From Salticus scenicus (lineage: Eukaryota; Arthropoda; Arachnida; Araneae; Salticidae), in contig OZ005651.1 of the NCBI GenBank assembly GCA_963930645.1, positions 134,231,975-134,295,974 on the forward strand: 64,000 bases of DNA, written 5' to 3'. The position numbers and the translations under genes are program-made. Position 1 is the stretch's first letter; each line of letters starts with the position of its first letter. The notes beneath the pieces were generated by a model. The model saw only the letters and a program-made list of their open reading frames with translations, was not told the DNA's origin and did no database searches. Shown in pieces: positions 51,663 through 60,497 of this stretch.

Positions 51663-52091
51663 AATATCTCCAAACTGTGTAGGTAGATTAAGCAAGACGG
51701 GGGACGAAGGACTCCAAATAATAATAATAATAAAAATAAAATAAAAATAAAATAAATTCCAAAATTTACCGCTAAGGGAATATGTGGCGCTGTCTTTCTA
51801 AGTAAACTTTTTCTTGCGGAGAAATTAGCGCGGTGCCTCTAATTTCAAAATAATAAATGGGACAAAATTAGTGCTTAAAAAAAGTGCACACTCATCTATT
51901 TTAAGTTATACATTGCGAAAAAAAAATTCTTAGAAAAACAGCGCCACATATTTCCCTATCAGTAAATTTTGTAACTTTATTTTTATTGATTTATTTATTT
52001 GTTTCGTGGAATCCTTCGTTCCCCTTCTTGTTTAATCTTCCCATAAGTTTTGGCACCTTTCTTGCAATTAGATCGCACTGTAAAAACTGTC
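51622..52091. mobile_element. Inverted-repeat (foldback-like) element, about 470 bp
   Basis: The left end GACAGTGCTTACAGTG...CGATCTAATAGCAAG matches the inverted right end GACAGTTTTTACAGTG-CGATCTAATTGCAAG. Inner arms also pair: GACGAAGGACTCCA with GGAATCCTTCGTTCC and ATGTGGCGCTGT with ACAGCGCCACAT. The interior is AT-rich without coding capacity. Confidence 0.65.
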
Positions 52092-52338
52092 AGTTTATTT
52101 ATGAACACATTGTATATAATTTTCCCAGGTAATCACGAAGTGTTTATTAATTATTAACAGTCAAGAACGATAAAGTGAATGTGAAGACACTGATTCCTAA
52201 CAGGTTAACATCTAACTGAATAATTACACTATGTGTTTTATTCTTTTAAGTTCAAATTATTAACAAATCATGGTATACGTTATTGGTATATGTATACGTG
52301 TGTATTTTGCATGAAGAAAGATCATTTCTTAACGCAAT

Positions 52339-52581
52339 TTAACACGTTAATCGCCATGTCAGTCATATGTGCCTGACGCATTTTTAACACGCATTTTTAA
52401 CTAGGAAATAACCCTAAAAGGAATATGATATACGCCGAGTAATTATTAACACGTTAATCGCCATGTCAGTCATATGTGCCTGACGCATTTTTAACACGCA
52501 TTTTTAACTAAATCGTCTAATAAATTTACCATGGCCCATGTGAAAATTTTTCTGATATTATCGTGGCGATTAACGTGTTAA
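52339..52581. mobile_element. piggyBac-type MITE with internal 65-bp duplication
   Basis: The left end TTAACACGTTAATCGCCA matches the inverted right end at 52564-52581, with TTAA at both outer ends. The first 65 bases recur exactly at 52446-52510, so one terminus is present twice. Either the element was partly duplicated or two copies joined. Confidence 0.75.
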
Positions 52582-52652
52582 AACAAGTAAAACATATTTT
52601 AGAAAATTTCATCAAATACTGGTGTTGACGAAAGACTAAAAACATTGTAATA

Positions 52653-52719
52653 AAAAAAAATCGTTGCATATTCTTGAAATTTATTTATTATTAATTTCAA
52701 GAATATGCAACGATTTTTT
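52653..52719. repeat. Perfect hairpin, 28-bp arms
   Basis: An A-run followed by TCGTTGCATATTCTTGAAAT pairs with ATTTCAAGAATATGCAACGA plus a T-run around a loop of about 10 AT bases. It lies between two MITEs and may be a minimal palindromic remnant. Confidence 0.85.
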
Positions 52720-52771
52720 TACCCTTAAAACGACTGTTCCACTTTTTTTTTCTTTCTTTTTTTAATATAAA

Positions 52772-52976
52772 CTAGGCTGACCATATGTCCTTGAATCTCG
52801 AGGACAAAACTATCTTCGTCCCCAAAAAATTACAACACATTTGGGGACGCCGGTTATAAAGTTATTAATGTTTTATTATAGTAATTTATTATCTGTATAA
52901 TAAATAAGCTGAAATAAGTTATTTTAGGTTCTTTATTCATAAAAATTACTAAAATTTTACAATTTAAGGTGATTTA

Positions 52977-53012
<36 letters not shown>

Positions 53013-53090
53013 TTTTTTTTTGTCCTCGAAATTTAAGTACACCGCCTTCTTTGTCCACCCCAAATTCAATGAAAAAAATATGGTCACTCT
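52772..53090. mobile_element. hAT-type MITE
   Basis: An 8-bp direct repeat AATATAAA flanks the segment (52764-52771 and 53091-53098). The termini are CTAGGCTGACCATAT and, inverted, AGAGTGACCATAT. An 8-bp duplication with TGACCA-type ends fits hAT elements. Inside, GTCCTTGAATCTCGAGGAC and GTCCTCGAAATT phrases and an (ATT)n array (52978-53010) occur; no ORF. Confidence 0.8.
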
Positions 53091-53098
53091 AATATAAA

Positions 53099-54723
53099 CC
53101 CCTTCCTTGTCGCTCCCGTGAAAATGACGGGTAAAGTTTTGTTCTCTGTTTCTCCTGCCCGTGATATTTCCGGGCTGGATTGTTTAAAAGTAACGCATTA
53201 AAAAGATTTAAAAACAAACCATTTCCGATACCCGAAAATTTTTTTATTTTTATTTTACACTCTAGATAAAAGCAGCAGATTATATAAAATGTAATTAAAG
53301 ATAGTTGGTTTATTTAAAACTAGATGTCAGATAAATTTATATATTTATATATTTGTAATACTTATTCTTATTATCTTAGTTTATTTAAGTTTTTAAATGC
53401 ATGTAGTTTTGTGTTCTGAGGTAAAATATATTTTTTAATATTATGTACATAATGGAGTCAGAATCACAAAATGACTCGTATTCTAATTTTAGTATAAATG
53501 CATCTCAGCGTGATTGGAAATAAGTGATCTTTATGAAAGTTCAGATGGCGAATCATTCGTTTCGTAAAATTCATTTTTAATGTTTTAAACACATCTATTT
53601 TATTTTTCTACTTACTGCAAAACCAAAAATTCATCGTAATAACCCTGATTGTTAATTTTTCTGCAAAATTAAATTTTCTTGATTTCAAGCTAAAAAAAAT
53701 TCCAAAAATTAAAAATGAATACATATATTGTTCATACACTTTATTTTATACAATTTTCTTGAATAAAAAAATAGGTACTTTTTTTACTGTTTTCTTAAAA
53801 AATATGTGATCGTTAATGGGTTAATGGAAACAAAACTTCTTCATACTAATGATAATTACCATTGAAATAGTTTTGCTCAGATCACTGAATTCTTCAATTA
53901 ATTTCAGGGATTCTATGAATCATTGGTGATGAATCATGATGGATGTAAAAAGAGTTAATAATAACGACTTAATTGATTTATCAGCCAAACAACATGCGCA
54001 AGCCTTTTTTATGTACATAAGTGATAAATCAAACAACTCAAATCGATTCAATTGCTTTGAGTGAATACGTTCAAGTAAAACGCACATCATTTTCCATAAT
54101 GGTAATGATTTGGTCAAAGATTTAATTTTACGTTATTCTGTTAATGATATAACAATATAGTTTAGTTTTCAGAGTTATAGAATTCGGCTTCATTCAGTTA
54201 AATTTTATATATTTACTTGAAAAAATGAAAAAAAAAATCACACATATTACGTTCTGTTAGGGCTAATTATCAGAAGAGCATTAAATGCTTTATAAAAAAA
54301 TAAATGGTCGTTACAGGAAATTGTGTGCTTACAGTTTTCGGTTCTCTTACAGGATGCACAAAAGAATTCATACACATTACGATCAATTGTACTCAAACAT
54401 TCTATCATAATTTTTCCCTTTTTTTTTATAAATTAATTTCAAGCTTTTTTTTTTTTTTTAAATACCCGTTATTTATTAATGTTCGAAATGTCGAGTGGGG
54501 TCATTCCTCATTTTCCTTCCCCTCCCCCAATTTTCTCATTATTATAATTATTTTAATCATTATCACATTAGTTTTCACATACATGTGTTGTTTTGACTAC
54601 ATTAGATGAATAATACATTCTACGGCACAGAAGACTACATGCATGAAGAAATATACCCCCCCCCCCCGGATTCTAATAAAAAATTTAAATACTGCTTTAT
54701 TAAATAATGCTAATATCTCATCT
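53099..54723. other. Noncoding AT-rich DNA
   Basis: No gene was recognised. The 101-codon frame at 54304 is low in complexity and has no known motif. A poly-C run lies at 54657-54668. Confidence 0.45.
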
Positions 54724-55205
54724 TTTACTTTCTCTTGCCCATATATATGGGCAAAGAAAGCATATATCGAGAAAGTATATATAGAGAAAGTATTATTTTT
54801 CGCTCAAATTTTCGAAGTCGAGTTTTGTTATGTTTATACGTTTTGAAGTCCTCTGATTCCGAAAATCAGTTTTTTTGCGGTTGGTGTGTGCGTGTGTGTG
54901 TCTGTTATCAGCATATCTCAAGAGCAAATATCAGCAGAAAGTCCAAACTGGGTATTCTAAATCAATATCATATAGGGATGCTAAAGTTAACTTTTCGTTG
55001 AGATGAAGCAAATGGTTCGTGTACAGGAACATCCAAAATAATTGAAATACATTGCGTCTATGGGCGACATTGTTTGTTTAAGATATATAAACTGAACAAA
55101 ACAAAATGAAATGAACACATATGTTTTATGCATAAAAGCATGTTTCGTGTAAAATATGGCCTGAAAATCCTTCATCATTCGTACTGAACATATTCTCAGT
55201 TATTA
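54724..55205 (+). repeat. Hairpin-headed repeat family, copy A3
   Basis: The head hairpin CTTTCTCTTGCCCAT...ATGGGCAAAGAAAG (54729-54760) is the best preserved of the family. Then follow a TTTTGAAGTCCTCTGATTCC phrase, GTGTGTGCGTGTGTGTGTC, 'tcatatagggatgcta' and 'gttcgtgtacaggaacatcc' blocks, ending with a 'cataaaagcatgtttcgtgta' block shared with 34444-34935. Confidence 0.65.
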
Positions 55206-56829
55206 TATTATTTATAATTCTATTAAAGACATGTTGTAAGAGTTTTTCCAAAGTATATTTCAGAAAATTTTTAAAGGAAAGCTCTGTATATGAAAATTCT
55301 ATAAAGATATTTCTTTACAGTTTATATTTCTTACAAATAATGTATGTATTTTTATATTGTCAATTTTACATTTCCTATATCTTTCTAAAAAAAAAAACAT
55401 GATTTTTTGAAAATCTAATGATTACTTTTGGAAACATGAATGAAATATAAAAAGTAAATTTCGGAAATTGAAAACTTTACGTCTGAATAATGCAAAAATT
55501 CAGACAGCATATGCGTCTGAAATTAAGACACATAAGTGTCTTTTTATAAATGGACTGAGATAAGTGTTTGAATAAGTTTCATATGTCTGAAATTAAGAAA
55601 CATTACAGTTTATAAACTTTGAAATTAAGACATTTTACAATTTAAACATGAAGAAATTCTGACATTTTACAGTTCAGATACTAAGAAATTAAGATACTTG
55701 TGTTACTTAGCAAATATTTTAATTTTACTATAAACAATAACATATATATTCTGTTTAAAGTTATTATACATTCAATAATTATATTATTATTTTATATAAT
55801 AAGCAAATAAGCAACTTAAGCTATGTTTTCTTTATGAAATTAATTTTTCAAAGCTTAATACTCTGGAGATGTGTATCCTATTTGCATGGAATTATGCTTG
55901 AAACAATTGATAAAGCAACACATTTAGACGCGAAACTTATTTGGTTAAATAAATAAATGCATACATATATTTAAAGCTCTCGAATGGAATAAAACAAAAA
56001 TGATAATAAGATGAACGACGCAGGTGAACTTGTAGTAACGAAAGTGAATTCGTAACTGAACAATCTTGAACAAATTGAGTAACCCCCCCCCCCCCCCCCC
56101 ACCTTCAAACTACTTTAAAAGCCTTTGTCCGCATACTCGCGTACATCTTCATATAAAACAATAACCTTTCTGGTTTTTATGTACATAGTTTCTTTTCTTT
56201 TAATTATCAGTTTTAAAAATAAATCGTTTTCTAAATATTATAGTCTAGGATCTTCACATACTTGTTTTGCATTTTACAAAAGAATTCTAAAATTCTACAC
56301 ATAAAATTTAAGATAATAATACATATTAAAATTTAGATATATGATCGATAGTTTTATTGCAAAAAACACCGATTAAAACATAAAACTGCGATTTGTTTCG
56401 AGTATATATTTTCATGCTAGCTGAAACTGCTGTGTTTCACAGTAGCATAATTAGGAAGACAGTCGTCGCAGACTCTGTTGTAACTCGGTTTGAATCCCAG
56501 CTCAGGCAATAGGAAATTATTAATATTTTACTTATGCTCTGGGAGATTCTAAAACATACTTTATACAACAAATAAATAAATAAATAAAATAAAAACATAA
56601 TCTAACGCCACTTTATTTATTTTTTTATTTATGAAAAATGCTCAATGTGGACAGTAATTGCTGCTTAATCTAAAAACTAAGTGCTACAAGTTGTCAAAAT
56701 TTCAGACAGTTCAAATGTTTGAAACAATGTGCTATTTATGATACTTCAAGTGTATGAAATAAGGCTTTTTTATGCTCCTTGAAATTTAATACCCTATTTC
56801 AGACACACTTGTGTCTGAATTTAAGACAC
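55206..56829. other. Noncoding DNA with degenerate short repeats
   Basis: At 55495-55700 a unit of about 35-40 bp containing GAAATTAAGACA recurs four or five times with changes; related phrases occur inverted at 56690-56829 (TTTCAGACACACTTGTGTC). A C19 run lies at 56083-56101. A tRNA-like GGTTTGAATCCCAGC occurs at about 56488, without a convincing A box. Element 2 is inserted right after this segment. Confidence 0.45.
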
Positions 56830-56834
56830 TTGCA
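56830..56834. repeat. Target site duplication TTGCA (left)
   Basis: TTGCA directly precedes the left LTR and recurs at 63851-63855 directly after the right LTR. A 5-bp duplication is usual for Ty3/gypsy integrases and fixes the element boundaries. Confidence 0.85.
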
Positions 56835-57133
56835 GTAAAATTCGATCCTGGTCTCTGCTTGATTGGAGACACCATCACTTAAAATTAAATGAATTCAGTC
56901 GTGGCTTTGGAATAAAAAAAACATCGTGCTTGAAGACGAAACATTTAATAACACATTACTAAAACTTCACAAAACATATATAAAACATTTAGAACACAAA
57001 TAAAAATATTCTACGCGAACCAACTCTAAACATGTCAATTCTTCTCGTCCATTCCAACTCCGTTCTCTCTTCCTTGGCTGTTGCCACCTATCTCCTGTCA
57101 AATACCACTTCATGACGTCATGGAACTTTACTC
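56835..57133 (-). repeat. 3' LTR of element 2
   Basis: Matches 63552-63850 over 299 bp with two substitutions, both within about 20 bases of the plus-strand left end. The ends read GTAAAATTC on the left and ACTTTACTC on the right (plus strand), giving short inverted GTAAA/TTTAC termini. Confidence 0.93.
57113..57120. promoter_or_regulatory. TGACGTCA (CRE/ATF-type) site in the LTR
   Basis: A perfect palindromic TGACGTCA lies about 15 bases inside the U3 start of the LTR. It is the consensus for CREB/ATF-type bZIP factors. The same site is in the other LTR at 63830-63837. Function is inferred from the motif only. Confidence 0.45.
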
Positions 57134-57134
57134 G

Positions 57135-57146
57135 TCCCTCCTTTTT
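57135..57146 (-). other. Polypurine tract of element 2
   Basis: On the minus strand AAAAAGGAGGGA lies one base upstream of the 3' LTR, the expected position of the plus-strand primer left by RNase H. Confidence 0.8.
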
Positions 57147-57148
57147 GA

Positions 57149-57651
57149 GCTCATACGTCACAGGAGTGACTACGATGCTACCAAACTTAGATACTGTTTC
57201 ATGATATAGAGAGTTTCTACACAAATGTTCACATTCATGATAATGCTGAATAGTTTTTGATATAAGTTTTTCATATAGGAAGAACACCAACAGATAACAC
57301 TAAGAGTTTCTAAGAAAATGTTCATGTAGGAACCACAAAAATTCTTTTTAGAAAAAGTTTATAAAATAAATGTTCATATATGTAGATCCTAAAAGTTTAT
57401 ATCAAGAGTTTATAAAAAAATGCATATATCATAAAATCTTTAGGAAGAGCTTCTGCATATGCCCAAAGAAAAAAAAAATTAAATGCATAGTATATTCAGC
57501 AATAAACAACAACAGCAATACACACAAATAATTGATCTAGCATTAAATATCTTACAAACAACCCTTATAATATGCACATGAATTATATAGTATATCACGA
57601 GGTAAATTAAATTTGAATAATTAGATATAACTGAAATACTATTAAAATTTT
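57149..57651 (-). other. 3' untranslated region of element 2 with degenerate repeats
   Basis: No frame continues after the RNase H stop. Between about 57205 and 57435 (plus strand) a unit resembling GAGTTTCTA-AAATGTTCATA recurs at least four times (57211, 57304, about 57354, 57406) with variation. No envelope-like protein is present. Confidence 0.6.
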
Positions 57652-60081
57652 TTAAGGAAGTCTAGATAAAGAATCGGCATTACCATGATTTTTCCCCTTC
57701 CTATACGTAATTTTTAGATTATATCTTTGCAAAGCTAAAGCCCAACGTGCTAACTTTGCACCGCGTGGCATTGTTTGGGTCAGAAAAGTCAGAGGATTGT
57801 GATCGGAAATTTCTTCGACTTCTGCACCGAAGAGCCAAGTATCAAACTTTCGTAGAGCAGTCAGCACACTGTAAGCCTCTCGTTCGATCGTTGACCATTT
57901 GAATTGGCACGGAGACAGTTTTTTACTAAAAAAAGCAATCGGATGTTCTTTGCCAGAATCGTCCGACTGAGATAAACATGCTCCTATAGCTTTGCTCGAA
58001 GCATCAGTGTACAATTTGAATGGCTTTGCTATATTAGGCGTATATAGAGATGGCATATTCATTAAATGGTGTTTCAAATTTTGAAAAGCTGTTTCTTGGG
58101 CATCAGACCAGGGAATTTCATTAGGTACGCTTTTCTTTGTTAATTCAGTCAAGGGAAGAATTTCTGAAGCAAAATTTGGAATGTATTCCTGGTAATAATT
58201 AGCCAAACCAATTACACTACGAAGTTCTTTTTTGGTGATAGGCCTGCAAATTTTTCTTATAGCTTCGGTTTTTTCGGGATTGGATGTATGTCGTCCTGAT
58301 CCAATAATATGGCCCAAAAATTTCACTTCATTCTTTCCGAAATCGCATTTCTTTAAATTAACTGTAAGACCAACTTCTTGGAATGTTTTGAGAACTGCTT
58401 TCAAGTGTGTTATATGTTCACTCCAAGTGGTAGAAAATACTGCAACATCATCGATATAGGAACGACAATAATCTTTATGACACTCTAAAACTTTGTCTAT
58501 AGATTTTTGAAATGTACTACCAGCGTTCTTCATACCAAATGGCATCACATTCCATTGGAAATGCCCTGAGTGGGTAGTAAAAGCAGTATAATGTTTGCTG
58601 TCTTCTTTCATAGGTATTTGCCAGTACCCTTTCGTGAGATCTAGAACAGAAATAAACTGCGAATTACCAATCAAGTAAATAAGATCATTGGCAATCTTCA
58701 TGGGGTATGCATCTGGGATGGTATAGCTGTTCAATAAACGAAAATCAACACATAACCTAACAGTTCCATCCTTTTTGGCAACGCAAACGACAGGATGAGC
58801 CCATTCGCTGTTACTATGTTCTATTAGTCCAAGTGTAAGCAATTCTTGAATCTGTCGATCCACTTCCTTTTGCTTAACTATCGGTATTCTATATGGACGT
58901 AGTCTTTTAGGGCAGCAATCTCTAGTAACGCGGACACTGTGTCCTTCTACTTTAGCGATTCCGGGTTTAGTGCTGAAAACATTATTATATTTGCATATCA
59001 CATTTTTCAAACCATTTTTCTTTTCAAAATTTAAATCTAAACTATCAATATGGTCCGCTATCTTTTTAGGGGTTAAGCATCCATTTCCGAATGGTGCATA
59101 ATGAATATCACCAAAATCTTTATCTTCATCAAATATTAGGCCAACATGGTCAATTCGAGCAACGTATGGTCTGAGCTTATTAAAATGCAGTTCTCTTCTG
59201 GACCCACTCTCTAATTCAACTAAGACTGAATGTGGTCTAGTGATTTCAACAACAGTAGCTGGGCCAATCCAAGTTTTAAGTAATTTATGCGAAGATGAAG
59301 GAACTAGTATTAGTACTTTATGCCCAACATTAAACTGTTTATCTCTTGCTCTCAAATTATACCGCGAAGTATATCTTTCTTGAGAATCCTGAGCATATTC
59401 TGATGCAATTTCATGTGCTTTTCTTAGTTTCTCAACTAGTTCTGATATATATTTTTCAACTGATGCGGAAGCTGAAGTGGGAATTTTCCTCTCACCAGTC
59501 CATACGTCTTTCAATAGTGACAATGGTCCAGGAGGCAAACGCCCATAAACTAACTGAAACGGAGAAACACCTGTCGTACTATGAGGAACTTCTCTGTAAG
59601 CAAAAAGTAGATATGGAAGATGCAAATCCCAGTTAGATCCATATTCCTGTATATTTTTATTTAACATATCTTTCAATGTTCGATTCCAACGTTCCACTGC
59701 ACCCATACTTTCTGGATGACCTGGCGTTGCAAACGTCGGAGAAACTCCAAGAAGTTCCACAAATGCTTCACTTAATTTAGCAGTAAAATTAGCACCTTGG
59801 TCTGTACATATTACTTTGGGGAACCCTGTCTGTGTAAATATTCTCATCAGATTATTGCAAGTTGTTTTAGCATTGATGTTCGTCACGGGAATAGCTTCAG
59901 CCCATCTAGTACATAAGTCAACTGCACAAATCACATATTTATGTCCTCTTCGAGACAGGGGTTCTAAAGGTCCAATACAGTCCAAACTCCAGACTTCAAA
60001 TGGAATTTCTGGCCTAACAATGGGTTGTATCGGTATACGATCCCTATAGGAAACTGTTCTGGTAATTGGCAGGTTTTGCAA
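57652..60081 (-). CDS. pol: Integrase core, reverse transcriptase and RNase H of element 2
   Basis: The frame of 809 codons opens at a TTG inside pol, so its first residue is not a real start. Counting from it, the integrase core has D34, D94 and E130 (35 residues between the last two), followed by a C-terminal GPY/F-like domain (WIGPATVVE, NKLRPY, about 250-306). Reverse transcriptase spans about 390-590 with D481 in SVLDLTKGYW and the YIDD box at 542-545. RNase H shows YTDAS (D693), EREAYS (E733), SDHNP (D760) and HGNADSLSRLP (D803). All catalytic residues are present. The frame ends directly after RNase H, so integrase is upstream of RT. The zinc-binding domain of integrase is in another frame (59964-60497). 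An intact fusion would need a -1 shift near 60070. Confidence 0.93.
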   Translation of the reverse strand: MQNLPITRTVSYRDRIPIQPIVRPEIPFEVWSLDCIGPLEPLSRRGHKYVICAVDLCTRWAEAIPVTNINAKTTCNNLMRIFTQTGFPKVICTDQGANFTAKLSEAFVELLGVSPTFATPGHPESMGAVERWNRTLKDMLNKNIQEYGSNWDLHLPYLLFAYREVPHSTTGVSPFQLVYGRLPPGPLSLLKDVWTGERKIPTSASASVEKYISELVEKLRKAHEIASEYAQDSQERYTSRYNLRARDKQFNVGHKVLILVPSSSHKLLKTWIGPATVVEITRPHSVLVELESGSRRELHFNKLRPYVARIDHVGLIFDEDKDFGDIHYAPFGNGCLTPKKIADHIDSLDLNFEKKNGLKNVICKYNNVFSTKPGIAKVEGHSVRVTRDCCPKRLRPYRIPIVKQKEVDRQIQELLTLGLIEHSNSEWAHPVVCVAKKDGTVRLCVDFRLLNSYTIPDAYPMKIANDLIYLIGNSQFISVLDLTKGYWQIPMKEDSKHYTAFTTHSGHFQWNVMPFGMKNAGSTFQKSIDKVLECHKDYCRSYIDDVAVFSTTWSEHITHLKAVLKTFQEVGLTVNLKKCDFGKNEVKFLGHIIGSGRHTSNPEKTEAIRKICRPITKKELRSVIGLANYYQEYIPNFASEILPLTELTKKSVPNEIPWSDAQETAFQNLKHHLMNMPSLYTPNIAKPFKLYTDASSKAIGACLSQSDDSGKEHPIAFFSKKLSPCQFKWSTIEREAYSVLTALRKFDTWLFGAEVEEISDHNPLTFLTQTMPRGAKLARWALALQRYNLKITYRKGKNHGNADSLSRLP

Positions 60082-60497
60082 CTTTCACAAAATTTTTTAA
60101 CTTCTTCTTTGAGACTTGGCCAATAAAATGAATATTTTATTCTCTGCTTTGTTTTCTGTTCGCCTAGATGACCAGCCAATGGTATTTCGTGTGCCATCCT
60201 AAGAACTTCTTTTCTTTTGCATGTGGGCAGAACAACTTGATCAACATTTTCTCCACATAAGCATTCTGAATGGACAAGAACTCCATTACTAATTTTAAAT
60301 GAATTCTTCCCATTTTCGGCATAAGACCAGGATTTCTTTAAATCTTCATCATCTAATTTTAATTTTATAAAATCTTCTTTATTCCCATTGCTTTCATCAT
60401 CGGTAATCTCAGCATTAAGTTGAAGGGAGGTTGAGATGTTTTTCTTTTCATCATGTTCTTCCTGATTTTCTTTTTCAATGCTACATGATTCATACAT
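59964..60497 (-). CDS. Linker and integrase zinc-binding domain of element 2
   Basis: Second frame of the element, -1 relative to gag-protease, overlapping it by 133 bases and overlapping the next frame by about 118. After an acidic linker (1-60) comes an integrase N-terminal HHCC finger: H103, H110, C140, C143, with the intervening YSFYWPSLKEEV typical of gypsy integrases. After KTCQ the frame leaves the family pattern and stops about 35 codons later, while the pattern continues in the frame at 60081. It is a segment of pol, not a separate gene; the ATG at 60497 is probably not used. Confidence 0.85.
   Translation of the reverse strand: MYESCSIEKENQEEHDEKKNISTSLQLNAEITDDESNGNKEDFIKLKLDDEDLKKSWSYAENGKNSFKISNGVLVHSECLCGENVDQVVLPTCKRKEVLRMAHEIPLAGHLGEQKTKQRIKYSFYWPSLKEEVKKFCESCKTCQLPEQFPIGIVYRYNPLLGQKFHLKSGVWTVLDL

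Noticed and set aside
56440..56520. tRNA gene
   Set aside because: Only a B box-like GGTTTGAATCCC is present; no A box or cloverleaf could be drawn.
57149..57651. Envelope gene after pol in element 2
   Set aside because: No frame of useful length and no signal peptide or transmembrane pattern; the region holds short repeats.
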